DNA of 43,217 nt, from contig NZ_JBEZFP010000079.1 of assembly GCF_040649515.1 (NCBI RefSeq), positions 1 through 43,217 on the forward strand, in the 5' to 3' direction. The number at the start of each line of letters is the position of its first letter. Position 1 is the stretch's first letter. The notes beneath the pieces are model-generated. The model was not told where the DNA came from. It saw only the letters and a program-made list of their open reading frames with translations, and searched no databases. Made by a program: the position numbers and the translations under genes. The DNA comes from Yinghuangia elevatio (GTDB taxonomy: Bacteria > Actinomycetota > Actinomycetes > Streptomycetales > Streptomycetaceae). Below are positions 21,628 through 29,086 of the stretch, in pieces.

Positions 21628-23825
21628 CGCGAACCTCCGTCCCCGGAAACGGCACTGGTACCGGCACTCGCACTCGCACTCGCACTCGCACTCGCACTCG
21701 CACTCGCACCGAGTCCTGCCCCCGCACCGGCGTCCGACGTCACGTCTTGGGCGCGAACAGGCGTGCCCGCACGGCGCAAGGCGGAGAGCACGTCGCCCAG
21801 GGAGTCCATCGCCGCCGCCTCCTCGGCGTCGAAGCGTGCCTGGAAGGCGCGTTCGACGCGTGCGACGAATTCCGTCTTCTGCAGCGAGTCCATCTCCAGC
21901 TGCGCGTAGAACGGGGCGTCGGTGGTGATCCGGTCGGGCTCCATCTCCAGCACCGCCGCCGCGATCGCGCGCAGGCCCTCGACCGCCGCCGCCTCGTCGT
22001 CCGAACCGGCGTACGCGGCGGGCTCCGTGCCCGCAGATTCCCGGACCCCCGCCGGGACGGCGGCGATCACGGCGTTGCGTGCCTTGGCCAAATAGCCGGG
22101 CAGATCACGGTACTTCTCGCGCAACTGGCGCTTGAGGACCTTGCCGGTCGCGCCGACCGGCAGATCCGCCTCGTGGACGGCGATCTCCAGCGCGCCCAGG
22201 TCGGGTTGGCCGACCGCGGCGAGCGCGGTGTTGGCCCGTGCCAGGAGTTCCGCGGCGTCCGCGGCGTTCGCGCGGTCCCGGGCCTGCGTGCGGTCCGGGC
22301 CGGTCGCCCGGCCCGGGCTGTTCGCCCGCAACGTGACGACCGCCACGGGCACGGCCGCGCGGCCCTCTCCGTCTCCGTCGTCTCCCTCTCCCGCGCCGCC
22401 GGCACCGCCCGCCACCACCGCGCAGTCGGCGGCCTCCGGCAGGGCGAGGAGGATCACCTCCTCCATGAGCACCGAGTGGCCCGTCTTGGTCGCGGTGTGG
22501 ATCGCGTCGACGATGCGGTCGACGTGGAAGTAGTCGTTCATGGCGGTGCGGCGTACCAGGTCGCCGGACAGGAAGTAGCCGGCGAGGCGGCTGCGGTGGG
22601 AGGTGTCGGAGTCGTTCCAGTAGCCGGTGGTCACCGATTCGCCGCGTACGCCCAGCATGCCGACCTCGCCCACCTCGGCGTGGCTGCCGTCCTCACGCAG
22701 GACCGCCGCCTTCATCGCGAACACCGGTCGGCCGAGGTGGCGCGGCGAGGAGGGGGTGTCCGGTGTCGTGGTGCGGCGCAGCGCGGCCCAGCCGAGTTCG
22801 GACGAGCCCAGGATGTCGTGGAAGACCGAACCCGGCCGGGCGGCGCCGTCCACAGTGCGGTGGCCGAGGCGGACGAGGGAGCGTACGTGCGCCTCGTGAG
22901 CGGAGTCGCCGACGTTCACCCAGTCCCGGACCGAGGCGAAGTCATCGGGGTCGGCCTCCGAGACGGCGAGTTCCGCCAGCGAGTGGTTGAACGCGAAGAC
23001 CGTCGTCGGCCGGTGCGTGGCCGCTCCCCGGGCCAGCCCGGCTGCACTGCGGTCGGCGAGGGCGACGATCGGCATGCCGGCCAGCAGCGCGAAGGACGTC
23101 ACCGCGATGGCGGCTCCGTGCGACAGCGGCGCCGCGCACAGCAGCAGGGAGTCCTCGGGCTCCGGCTGGGTCGCGAGCCGGAAGCGTGCGCCCGCGACGC
23201 TCTGCCGGTGGGTCCACGTGACCAGCTTCGGGTTGCCGGTGGTCCCGGAAGAGTGGCACAGGAAGACCGGGTCGGCGTCGTCGTGCCGGTACCTGGCCTT
23301 GTCCGGCAGGACCGGGTCGCCCGGCTCCGCCGCCGCCTCCGCGGTGATCGCCCAGCGCAAACCGGGCAGCTCCATATGACGGCCGTCGAGGAGTTGGAGG
23401 TGGGCGGGATCCGTGTAGAGGCCGACGGGCGCGGCGCGGGCCATCAGACCGAGCGCCGTGTCCGCCGGCATCCGGCCGTTCACGACGACGGCGATCGCGC
23501 CGATCCGGGCGAGCGCGGCCAAGTGCAGCTGGTCCTCGAAGGAGTCCTCGACGAAGACCACGACCCGGTCGCGCGGCCGGACGCCCCGGTCGACATAGCG
23601 ACTGGCCCAGGCATCGGCGAGGGCGTCGAGTTCGGCGATGCTGAAAGCCGAGCGCCGCGTACCGTCGCCGAATTCGAGCGGCGGGTCCGACACCAGCACC
23701 GGTACGTCGGGGGCCCGGCTGTGCTCCAACGCGGTCCGCCACAGGTTGCCGCCCCCGAGACCGGGGTCCCCGGCCAGGGCGACACGTGCCGGGCGCGGGA
23801 GCAGGGTGCGGTGGGCAGCAAGCAT
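21624..23825 (-). CDS. Acyl-AMP ligase fused to a C-terminal acyl carrier protein
   Basis: The 733-residue protein is the first gene of the operon. Residues ~30-560 are an ANL adenylation domain (FLCHSSGTTGNPKLV, GYFLSGDLVRRT, and a C-terminal Lys in LPVGATGKVLKRQL). A Gly/Ala/Asp-rich insert interrupts it near 475-520. Residues ~600-690 are a carrier domain whose phosphopantetheine Ser647 is in LEMDSLQKTEF. It ends in a low-complexity tail with seven Ala-Ser repeats. It should adenylate an acid and load it onto its own carrier, a self-contained starter module. ATG 23825 follows a weak GGGG site. Longer in-frame extensions exist but have no ribosome site and run into repeat DNA. Confidence 0.83.
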   Translation of the reverse strand: MLAAHRTLLPRPARVALAGDPGLGGGNLWRTALEHSRAPDVPVLVSDPPLEFGDGTRRSAFSIAELDALADAWASRYVDRGVRPRDRVVVFVEDSFEDQLHLAALARIGAIAVVVNGRMPADTALGLMARAAPVGLYTDPAHLQLLDGRHMELPGLRWAITAEAAAEPGDPVLPDKARYRHDDADPVFLCHSSGTTGNPKLVTWTHRQSVAGARFRLATQPEPEDSLLLCAAPLSHGAAIAVTSFALLAGMPIVALADRSAAGLARGAATHRPTTVFAFNHSLAELAVSEADPDDFASVRDWVNVGDSAHEAHVRSLVRLGHRTVDGAARPGSVFHDILGSSELGWAALRRTTTPDTPSSPRHLGRPVFAMKAAVLREDGSHAEVGEVGMLGVRGESVTTGYWNDSDTSHRSRLAGYFLSGDLVRRTAMNDYFHVDRIVDAIHTATKTGHSVLMEEVILLALPEAADCAVVAGGAGGAGEGDDGDGEGRAAVPVAVVTLRANSPGRATGPDRTQARDRANAADAAELLARANTALAAVGQPDLGALEIAVHEADLPVGATGKVLKRQLREKYRDLPGYLAKARNAVIAAVPAGVRESAGTEPAAYAGSDDEAAAVEGLRAIAAAVLEMEPDRITTDAPFYAQLEMDSLQKTEFVARVERAFQARFDAEEAAAMDSLGDVLSALRRAGTPVRAQDVTSDAGAGAGLGASASASASASASASAGTSAVSGDGGSR
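21665..21706. repeat. Seven perfect CACTCG hexamer repeats inside the ligase-ACP gene
   Basis: Forty-two bases of uninterrupted (CACTCG) encode seven Ala-Ser dipeptides in the C-terminal tail, just after the carrier domain. Being a multiple of three, copy-number change keeps the frame. It is a candidate slippage-prone linker. Confidence 0.95.
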
Positions 23826-23933
23826 GGGATCCCCGATTCTCGGTGGGCCGACGCGGTGTTCCGCGCTCCGCGCGTCGGCGAGCCGATGCGGCGGGAACAG
23901 CCCCAGTGCACCCATGCGGTCCGGTCGGCGGCA

Positions 23934-23967
23934 ACGGCTTGCGCACCCAGCGGGACCGGTTGCGCAA
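23934..23967. promoter_or_regulatory. Two TTGCGCA direct repeats spaced 21 bp upstream of the polyketide operon
   Basis: TTGCGCA occurs at 23939-23945 and 23960-23966, with matching upstream bases (10 of 12 positions in ACxGxTTGCGCA). The spacing of 21 bp, two helical turns, is that of AraC half-sites, and the operon encodes an AraC regulator. They lie 110-140 bp before the first start codon. The heptamer is not rare inside coding DNA, so this is a candidate only. Confidence 0.45.
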
Positions 23968-24031
23968 GAATCGCCGCGTGTGGGCGGCGCATCATGTGCG
24001 CGTACGCAACTCCCGCAGTCGACCGCGGGCG

Positions 24032-24136
24032 CCCGGGTCATCTGGGCTGCCCGGGTCATCTGGGTCGTCCGGGTCGGGCCGCCCAGGTCGCCCGAGTCGC
24101 CCGGGCCGCCCGGGTCGCCCGGGTCATCCGGGGTCG
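24032..24136. repeat. Array of 9-bp CCCGGGTCG-type repeats in the divergent gap
   Basis: About eleven units of CCCGGGTCR/TCTGGGTCG, with one five-base interruption near 24077, lie in the 862 bp gap (23826-24687) between the polyketide operon and the graspetide genes. On the minus strand one frame gives a collagen-like Gly-x-y pattern, but with no start, ribosome site or domain it is not taken as a gene. Apart from this array, the heptamer pair and the dyads near 24276, I see nothing coding in the gap. Confidence 0.8.
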
Positions 24137-24275
24137 TCCCGCAGAACGGCCTTTCCTGAGCGTTCCCCTGACGCCGCGTCAACCGGCGTTTCCCGTGACG
24201 GCTTGCCCAGGACAATTCCGGGCACTGCTTCTGTAGCCGTCCGCAACTGTTTGGGCGACGGTTCCAGGCAGGCAG

Positions 24276-24309
24276 TATGGAACCGGTGTCCATACGAACA
24301 CCATTGACA
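24276..24309 (+). promoter_or_regulatory. Nested dyads and TTGACA upstream of the graspetide genes
   Basis: TATGG-N9-CCATA (24276-24294) overlaps GGTGT-N8-ACACC (24285-24302), and TTGACA follows at 24304-24309. The hexamer is a consensus -35, but the expected -10 position (about 24327) reads ACAAGG, which is poor. The start codon is ~380 bp downstream, so the leader would be long. An operator is plausible; the promoter call is weak. Confidence 0.35.
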
Positions 24310-24687
24310 GGGACGTCTGTTGCCGAACAAGGAGTGATCGATGTCCGGCACCGGCATCTGCGTTCGGGGGCGCCTGCCCGGCAGGCGTACGAGCGGACGA
24401 CCGGCGCGAACGCGGTCGCGGCCAGGAGGGCGACTCCGACCCGCGTCCGGCCGACCGCGACGCCGGGACATCCGCGAGTAGCCCCCGGGCCGTGCTCGCG
24501 CGTCTTGGATATGAGCCACCCAGGTCCGCGGCATCTGCCGCGTAAGCCGCCGCCGGTCCGCGAATGCGATCCCGACCCCGGAGAGACCCCGACAACACTC
24601 GACACGACCGGACACCGCCCCGTTTCCCCGAGGGGCGGTGTCCTGGGCAGCCGATGGCCCGATTCCCGTACCGAGACGGAGAACTCC

Positions 24688-24894
24688 ATGAGCTATCTGG
24701 CACTTCGCGAAAGAGGCCCGTCATTCGACCCCGCGCCGGCCGCGCTCCCCGCCCACCACTACGACCACGGCGCCGGCCTCAACATCCTCGACGGCGACGG
24801 ATCCGTCCTGGTGGAGACGGTCGGAACCGTCATGTTCGGGTTCACCATCACCAATCATCCACCGCCCATCGGGGCCAAGAAGGACGACGACTGA
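24688..24894 (+). CDS. tgmA: Graspetide (omega-ester peptide) precursor
   Basis: The 68-residue peptide starts at ATG 24688 with CGGAG seven bases upstream and ends one base before the ATP-grasp gene. The leader part has the FDP...HHYDHGAGLNILDGDG layout of the actinobacterial ATP-grasp-targeted RiPP family (tyrosine-Asp plus DGDG box before the core). The C-terminal core, after LVETVGTV, contains Thr residues (TVGT, FTIT) and Lys-Lys as possible acceptors, and a terminal Asp-Asp-Asp cluster as donors for side-chain ester or amide rings. The family normally has several TxT...D repeats; here there is one compact set, with a Pro-Pro-Pro turn between acceptors and donors. Ring pattern cannot be predicted. 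Confidence 0.75.
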   Translation: MSYLALRERGPSFDPAPAALPAHHYDHGAGLNILDGDGSVLVETVGTVMFGFTITNHPPPIGAKKDDD

Positions 24895-24895
24895 A

Positions 24896-25810
24896 ATGCC
24901 GGTCGGCGCGCGGGAGGTCCGCTTCGTCGTCGTCACCAGCGACGACGACTACACGGCCGACATGGTCGTACGCGGACTCCCGCGGGACAGCTTCGTCCGA
25001 CTCGACCCGGGACGCCTGCGTCCCGGCACGCTCCTGAACGCGCCGGCTCCGGACGGCCCGTGCCTGGTGGACAACCGCGTCGTGCCGCCCGGCGCGTCCG
25101 TCTGGTGGCGCAAGCCAACCCCGGCGCGCGACCTGACCGGCGACGAGGCGTGGGCGGCCGACGAGACGACCAGCCTGCTGGAAGGCATGCTGCGCAACGC
25201 CACCGAGGCCGGGCGCTGGATGAACACCCCGGCCGCGGTGGCACGCGTCCGCCCCAAGCCGGTGCAGCTGGAACTGGCCCACCAGGTCGGTCTGGCGGTC
25301 CCCCAGACCCTGGTGACGACGGACGAGAAGGAGGCATCCGCGTTCATCGCGGGCGGGCCCACCGTCGTGAAGCCGACCACGCAGCGCTTCACCGAGTTCG
25401 CCCCCGTCTTCCGCATCTCGCCCGGTGACGACCTCACCGGCATCGGCGGCGCCCTGTGCCTGCTGCAGCGCGAGGTCACCCCGAAGGCCGCGGACTGGCG
25501 GGTGACCTTGGTGGGCGACGAGGTGTTCGCCTGCCGGATCACCGATGCGGAGCTCGACTGGCGTACGCGACCGCGCGAATGCCGTTACAGCGCCGAGGAC
25601 CTGGACGAGCACACGGCGGCCCGGCTCCGCACGTACCGCCGCCGGGCGGCCCTCAACCTGGTCGCCTTCGACCTCGCCGAGGCCGCCGACGGCACGCTGT
25701 GGTTCCTGGACGCCAACGCGAACCCCGAATTCGGCTTCCAGGAGATCGCCACCCGCGCCCCGATCACCGCGACCGTGGCCCGATGGCTACAAGGAGACGA
25801 GCGGACATGA
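24896..25810 (+). CDS. tgmB: ATP-grasp ligase, graspetide maturase
   Basis: The 304-residue protein of the MvdD/TgmB type joins Asp/Glu side chains of the precursor to Thr/Ser or Lys side chains using ATP. Recognisable blocks: VWWRKPTPARDL near 70-82, AADETTSLLEGMLRNATEAGRWMN, then KPVQLELAHQVGLAVPQTLVT before the ATP-grasp core (GGPTVVKPTTQ), and FLDANANPEFGFQEIAT near the end, where family members usually have an EVNPNG metal/ATP site; Asp replaces Glu here. It is translated with the precursor (one-base gap). The usual third gene, a PIMT-like methyltransferase, is absent in this window. Confidence 0.85.
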   Translation: MPVGAREVRFVVVTSDDDYTADMVVRGLPRDSFVRLDPGRLRPGTLLNAPAPDGPCLVDNRVVPPGASVWWRKPTPARDLTGDEAWAADETTSLLEGMLRNATEAGRWMNTPAAVARVRPKPVQLELAHQVGLAVPQTLVTTDEKEASAFIAGGPTVVKPTTQRFTEFAPVFRISPGDDLTGIGGALCLLQREVTPKAADWRVTLVGDEVFACRITDAELDWRTRPRECRYSAEDLDEHTAARLRTYRRRAALNLVAFDLAEAADGTLWFLDANANPEFGFQEIATRAPITATVARWLQGDERT

Positions 25811-26067
25811 CAGCACTGACCTCGCGTGTGCGCGCCCGGGAGTACGCGTATCTCGGCCGGTCCGCGGTCGGCGTGCACGTCGGCCGCCCGACCTGCGCGC
25901 GGTACGCGCGGTACGCGCGGAGGACCGTACGCGAGGCGACGGCCGCGGCCGGGCCTGGGCCCGGGCGCGCGCGGCCGCCGCCCTGTGCCGGTTCCGTTCA
26001 GGCCACCCACACCGTCTTGGCGTTGCAGAACTCCCGGATCCCCAGGGCCGCGAGCTCGCGGCCGTAG
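25807..26067 (+). CDS. Small open frame overlapping the ATP-grasp stop, doubtful
   Basis: An 86-codon frame starts with ATG overlapping the TGA of the ATP-grasp gene (ATGA), the usual sign of a coupled gene. It is Arg/Ala/Pro-rich, has no recognisable domain, and its last 70 bases run antisense into the aldehyde dehydrogenase gene. It occupies the place where graspetide operons often have a methyltransferase, but shows no methyltransferase motif. It may be a decayed remnant or chance. Confidence 0.2.
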   Translation: MTALTSRVRAREYAYLGRSAVGVHVGRPTCARYARYARRTVREATAAAGPGPGRARPPPCAGSVQATHTVLALQNSRIPRAASSRP

Positions 26068-27374
26068 CCGGAGCGCTTGATCCCGCCGAACGGCAGGTCC
26101 GGAGAGGACGCCACCATGCCGTTGACGAACACCGCGCCGGCCTCCAGTTCCCCGACGAACAACTCGCGCTCGGCGGCGTCGGTGGTCCACGCGGCGGAGC
26201 CGAGGCCGAACGAGGTCGCGTTGGCGACCCGGACCGCCTCGTCCGCGGACGCCACCCGGTGCAGCTGCGCGACCGGCCCGAAGACCTCCTCGGCGTACAT
26301 CCGCATCGCCGGGGTGACCTCGGTGAGCACCGTCGGCGGGTAGAACCAGCCGGGGCCGTCGGGGACCTCGCCGCCGCACAGCACGGTGGCGCCTTGCGCG
26401 ACGGCGTCCGCGACCAGTTCGGCGACGTCCGTACGCCCCTGCTCGGTGGCCAGCGGACCCACGTCGGTCGCCTCGTCCGCCGGGTCCCCCACCCGCAGGT
26501 CGCGCATGCGTGCGGTGAAGGCGTCGGCGAACGCGTCGAACACCGCCTCGTGCACGATGAACCGCTTCGCGGCGATGCAGGACTGGCCGTTGTTCTGTAC
26601 CCGGGCGGTGACCGCCGTGGACACCGCGGCCGCCAGGTCGGCGGACGGCATCACCACGAAGGCGTCGCTGCCGCCCAGCTCCAGCACGGTCTTCTTGATC
26701 TCGTCGCCCGCGATCGCGGCCACCGAGCGTCCGGCGGCCTCGCTGCCGGTCAGCGTCGCCGCCGCGACCCGGTCGTCCCGCAGGACGCGCTCGACCTGGC
26801 CCGAGCCGATCAGCAGCGTCTGGAAGCAGCCGCGCGGAAACCCGCCCTCGAGGAACAGCTCCTCCAGGAACAACGCGGTCTGCGGCACGTTGGAGGCGTG
26901 CTTGAGCAGACCGGTGTTCCCGGCCATGAGCGCCGGAGCGGCGAAGCGGACGACCTGCCACAGCGGGAAGTTCCAGGGCATCACCGCGAGCACCACGCCC
27001 AGCGGCTGCCACCGGACCATGGCCGCCGAGGCCTTGACCCGGGACGGGTCGGCGAGTGGGTCGTCGGCGAGGAAGCCCTCCGCGTGCTCGGCGTAGAACC
27101 GCATCGTCGTCGCGCATTTGGCGGCCTCGGCCCGGGCGGCCGCGATCGGCTTGCCCATCTCGGCGGTCATCACGCGGGCGATCTCGTCCTGCCGGGCGTC
27201 CAGGACATCCGCCGCGGCGTTCATCCGGCGCGCCCGGTCGGCGAACGACGTGCGTCGGTACTCCAGGAAGGTGCGGTGCGCGACGGCGATGCGCCCGTCC
27301 ACTTCGTCCGCGCCCAGGGGCTCGAAGGTCTTCAGCGTCTCGCCGGTGGCGGGGTTCACGGATGCGACAGTCAT
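25998..27374 (-). CDS. NAD(P)-dependent succinate-semialdehyde-type dehydrogenase
   Basis: This 458-residue ALDH-superfamily enzyme oxidises an aldehyde to an acid. Catalytic Cys266 (NNGQSCIAAKRF), general base Glu232 (LELGGSDAF) and oxyanion Asn135 (PWNFP) are present, in contrast to the ALDH-MaoC protein elsewhere in the window. FAEVFGPVA-like (YAEEVFGPVAQL) and the C-terminal PFGGIKRSGYGREL block fit GabD-type succinate-semialdehyde dehydrogenases. It is convergent with the graspetide genes. A 19-bp palindrome lies about 100 bases upstream of its ATG. Substrate assigned by general resemblance only. Confidence 0.85.
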   Translation of the reverse strand: MTVASVNPATGETLKTFEPLGADEVDGRIAVAHRTFLEYRRTSFADRARRMNAAADVLDARQDEIARVMTAEMGKPIAAARAEAAKCATTMRFYAEHAEGFLADDPLADPSRVKASAAMVRWQPLGVVLAVMPWNFPLWQVVRFAAPALMAGNTGLLKHASNVPQTALFLEELFLEGGFPRGCFQTLLIGSGQVERVLRDDRVAAATLTGSEAAGRSVAAIAGDEIKKTVLELGGSDAFVVMPSADLAAAVSTAVTARVQNNGQSCIAAKRFIVHEAVFDAFADAFTARMRDLRVGDPADEATDVGPLATEQGRTDVAELVADAVAQGATVLCGGEVPDGPGWFYPPTVLTEVTPAMRMYAEEVFGPVAQLHRVASADEAVRVANATSFGLGSAAWTTDAAERELFVGELEAGAVFVNGMVASSPDLPFGGIKRSGYGRELAALGIREFCNAKTVWVA

Positions 27375-27472
27375 ACGGTGCTGCTTCCCAGTCCCACGGG
27401 AATGCCACCGGCTCGGCCCAGGATTCCCCCGCTCGTACGTCAGCCGCTCGCTCGTTTTCCGGGGGCCGGCCC

Positions 27473-27491
27473 GGAACGGTTCAACCGTTCC
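27473..27491. promoter_or_regulatory. Perfect 19-bp palindrome GGAACGGTTCAACCGTTCC
   Basis: Nine-base arms GGAACGGTT/AACCGTTCC flank a single C. It lies 100 bases upstream of the aldehyde dehydrogenase start and 42 bases after the DUF1330 stop. Short GGCCAC repeats follow at 27507-27531. The symmetry and length fit a dimeric repressor site. No matching regulator gene is adjacent. Confidence 0.55.
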
Positions 27492-27533
27492 ACAGCCACC
27501 GGGGCCACTTTGGCCACCACGGCCACCACCGCA

Positions 27534-27856
27534 CTACGCAAGCTTCTTGACCGCGTCCTTTGCCCGGTAGCCCGCCGGCACCCCCTCGATGAGGATGATG
27601 TCGGCGACCATGTGCGCGGTGCGCAGCTGAAGGATCTCCCGGTACTCCGGGGATTCCCACCACGCGTTCGCCTCCGCCATCGACGGGAACTCGATCACGA
27701 TGGCGTCTCCCGGCCAATCACCTTCCACCCCGCGCTTGTTCGGCGACGCGTGCACGATGAACCGGCCGCCGAATGCCTCAAGGGTCTCGTCGATCCGCTC
27801 CAGGTACTCGACGAGAACTCGGTGCTGTGCACGTGGGCGATGGCGTACGCGGTCAT
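27534..27856 (-). pseudogene. DUF1330-family gene broken by a one-base frameshift
   Basis: The N-terminal part MTAYAIAHVHSTE starts at ATG 27856 behind an AAGGAGA-type site. The rest, VEYLERIDETLEAFGGRFIVHASPNKRGVEGDW through to the stop at 27534, lies in another frame (only a short part is quoted here). The two pieces join as one normal ~107-residue DUF1330 (dimeric alpha/beta-barrel) protein if one base is added near 27813-27818. Neither frame alone gives a good start plus body. It is either a real frameshift mutation or a sequencing error. DUF1330 proteins have no firmly known reaction. Confidence 0.75.
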
Positions 27857-28025
27857 GGTGTGCGTCTCCTTGTCCGAGGGGCGCCCGGTGCCGCCGGAGC
27901 GCCCGCTTTCCTGCCGACACCCGACACCCGACAACCTACGGCGGCCCGGCGGCCGGGGAATCAGTCGCGCATAGGCATTTCCCCGAGGTGACCGCGTACG
28001 CCGCGCTGCCCGGGTCGAGGCGGTG

Positions 28026-29024
28026 TCACCGGTCGGGCGCACCGGCCGCGCGCAGTCGTTCGGCCAGCGTCCGGCACTGCTCCTTGAGGTCGGGAGGGTC
28101 CAGGACCTCGAAGTCGTGTCCCAGCAACAACACGTGCATGAGCACGGCGTCCAACCGGTCGGCTCCGCTGAGCAGTTCGCAGCTGCCGCGGCCGTGCGGG
28201 CGGACCACCGCGGCGGACGCCGGGACCTGTGCCCGCACCGTGTCCGCGGGCGCGTGCACGAGGAAACGCGCCTGGTGCGGGTAGACCCGGCTCGCCACGC
28301 CCTCCTGCACGTACGTCGCGGCGTCCGGCGCCGGGCGCGGCCGGAAGCGGAAGGTCCGTGCCGACACGTCGGTCATCCGGTCGACGCGGAAGCTGCGCCA
28401 GTCGTCGCGGTCGAGGTCGTAGGCCAGGAGGTACCAGCGCCGGTCGGACGCGACCAGCCGATAGGGCTCGACCCGCCGCCGCCTGCCGCTTCCGGGCGCC
28501 GCGCCGCCGGAGGGGTAGGCGAACGCCGCCTCGACCTCGTCCCGGCAGGCGCGCGCGAGCAGCATGAGGACCCCCGGGTCGACCACCGCGGATGCGCCGC
28601 CGAAGGACTCCACCGATCCGGACAGCGCCCGCACCTGGTCCCGCAACCGGACCGGCAGCAGTCGGTCGAGCTTGCTCAGCGCCCGCAGCGCGGCATCCCC
28701 GGCGACCGCGCCGCCGACTCCGCCCGCCCCGCCGGCGCCCGCGAGCAGCGCGGCCACCACGGCGATGACCTCCTCGTCGTCGAGGAGCAGCGGCGGCAGG
28801 TCCTGTCCGGGGCCCAACCGGTATCCGCCGCCGACGCCCTGGTCGGCCTGGATCAGGTAGCCGAGGGTGCGCAGCCGCTCGACGTCGCGGCGTACCGTCC
28901 GCGGCGTGACCCCGAGCTGCCGGGCGAGTTCGGCCCCGGTCCAGACCTGGCGCTGCTGGAGCAGGCCGAGCAGGGTCAGCACCCGCTCCGTGGTGTCGAG
29001 CCCTTCCGCTTCCGGCGCACTCAT
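28026..29024 (-). CDS. WYL-domain transcriptional regulator (YafY/DeoR-type HTH)
   Basis: The 332-residue cytoplasmic regulator has a winged HTH at ~8-65 (ERVLTLLGLL, LGVTPRTVRRDVERLRTLGY), then a WYL sensor domain (VEPYRLVASDRRWYLLAYDL). The C-terminal WCX-like extension ends in LGHDFEVLDPPDLKE. ATG 29024 is preferred; GTG 29033 would add three residues. It is divergent from the DinB/VOC pair with a perfect inverted repeat between them, so it most likely controls that pair and itself. A Gly/Ala insert near residue 95-105 is low complexity. Confidence 0.88.
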   Translation of the reverse strand: MSAPEAEGLDTTERVLTLLGLLQQRQVWTGAELARQLGVTPRTVRRDVERLRTLGYLIQADQGVGGGYRLGPGQDLPPLLLDDEEVIAVVAALLAGAGGAGGVGGAVAGDAALRALSKLDRLLPVRLRDQVRALSGSVESFGGASAVVDPGVLMLLARACRDEVEAAFAYPSGGAAPGSGRRRRVEPYRLVASDRRWYLLAYDLDRDDWRSFRVDRMTDVSARTFRFRPRPAPDAATYVQEGVASRVYPHQARFLVHAPADTVRAQVPASAAVVRPHGRGSCELLSGADRLDAVLMHVLLLGHDFEVLDPPDLKEQCRTLAERLRAAGAPDR

Positions 29025-29042
29025 GGTGTCCACTTTGCCAGA

Positions 29043-29069
29043 GATAGCGGACGTGTCCTGTCCGCTATC
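29043..29069. promoter_or_regulatory. Perfect 10-bp inverted repeat between WYL and DinB genes
   Basis: GATAGCGGAC (29043-29052) and GTCCGCTATC (29060-29069) are exact reverse complements around seven bases. It fills most of the ~60 bp between the two divergent starts, so a bound protein would block both. The WYL regulator is the obvious candidate. Confidence 0.75.
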
Positions 29070-29086
29070 GGTGTCATGGTGGCTCC

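Noticed and set aside
24124..24615. Minus-strand open frame of 163 codons in the divergent gap
   Set aside because: No ribosome site or domain, Arg/Pro-rich composition typical of shadow frames, and it overlaps the repeat array and the graspetide leader region.
24277..24687. N-terminal extension of the graspetide precursor from ATG 24277
   Set aside because: ATG 24688 has a good ribosome site and gives the normal precursor length; the extension is low complexity without family features.
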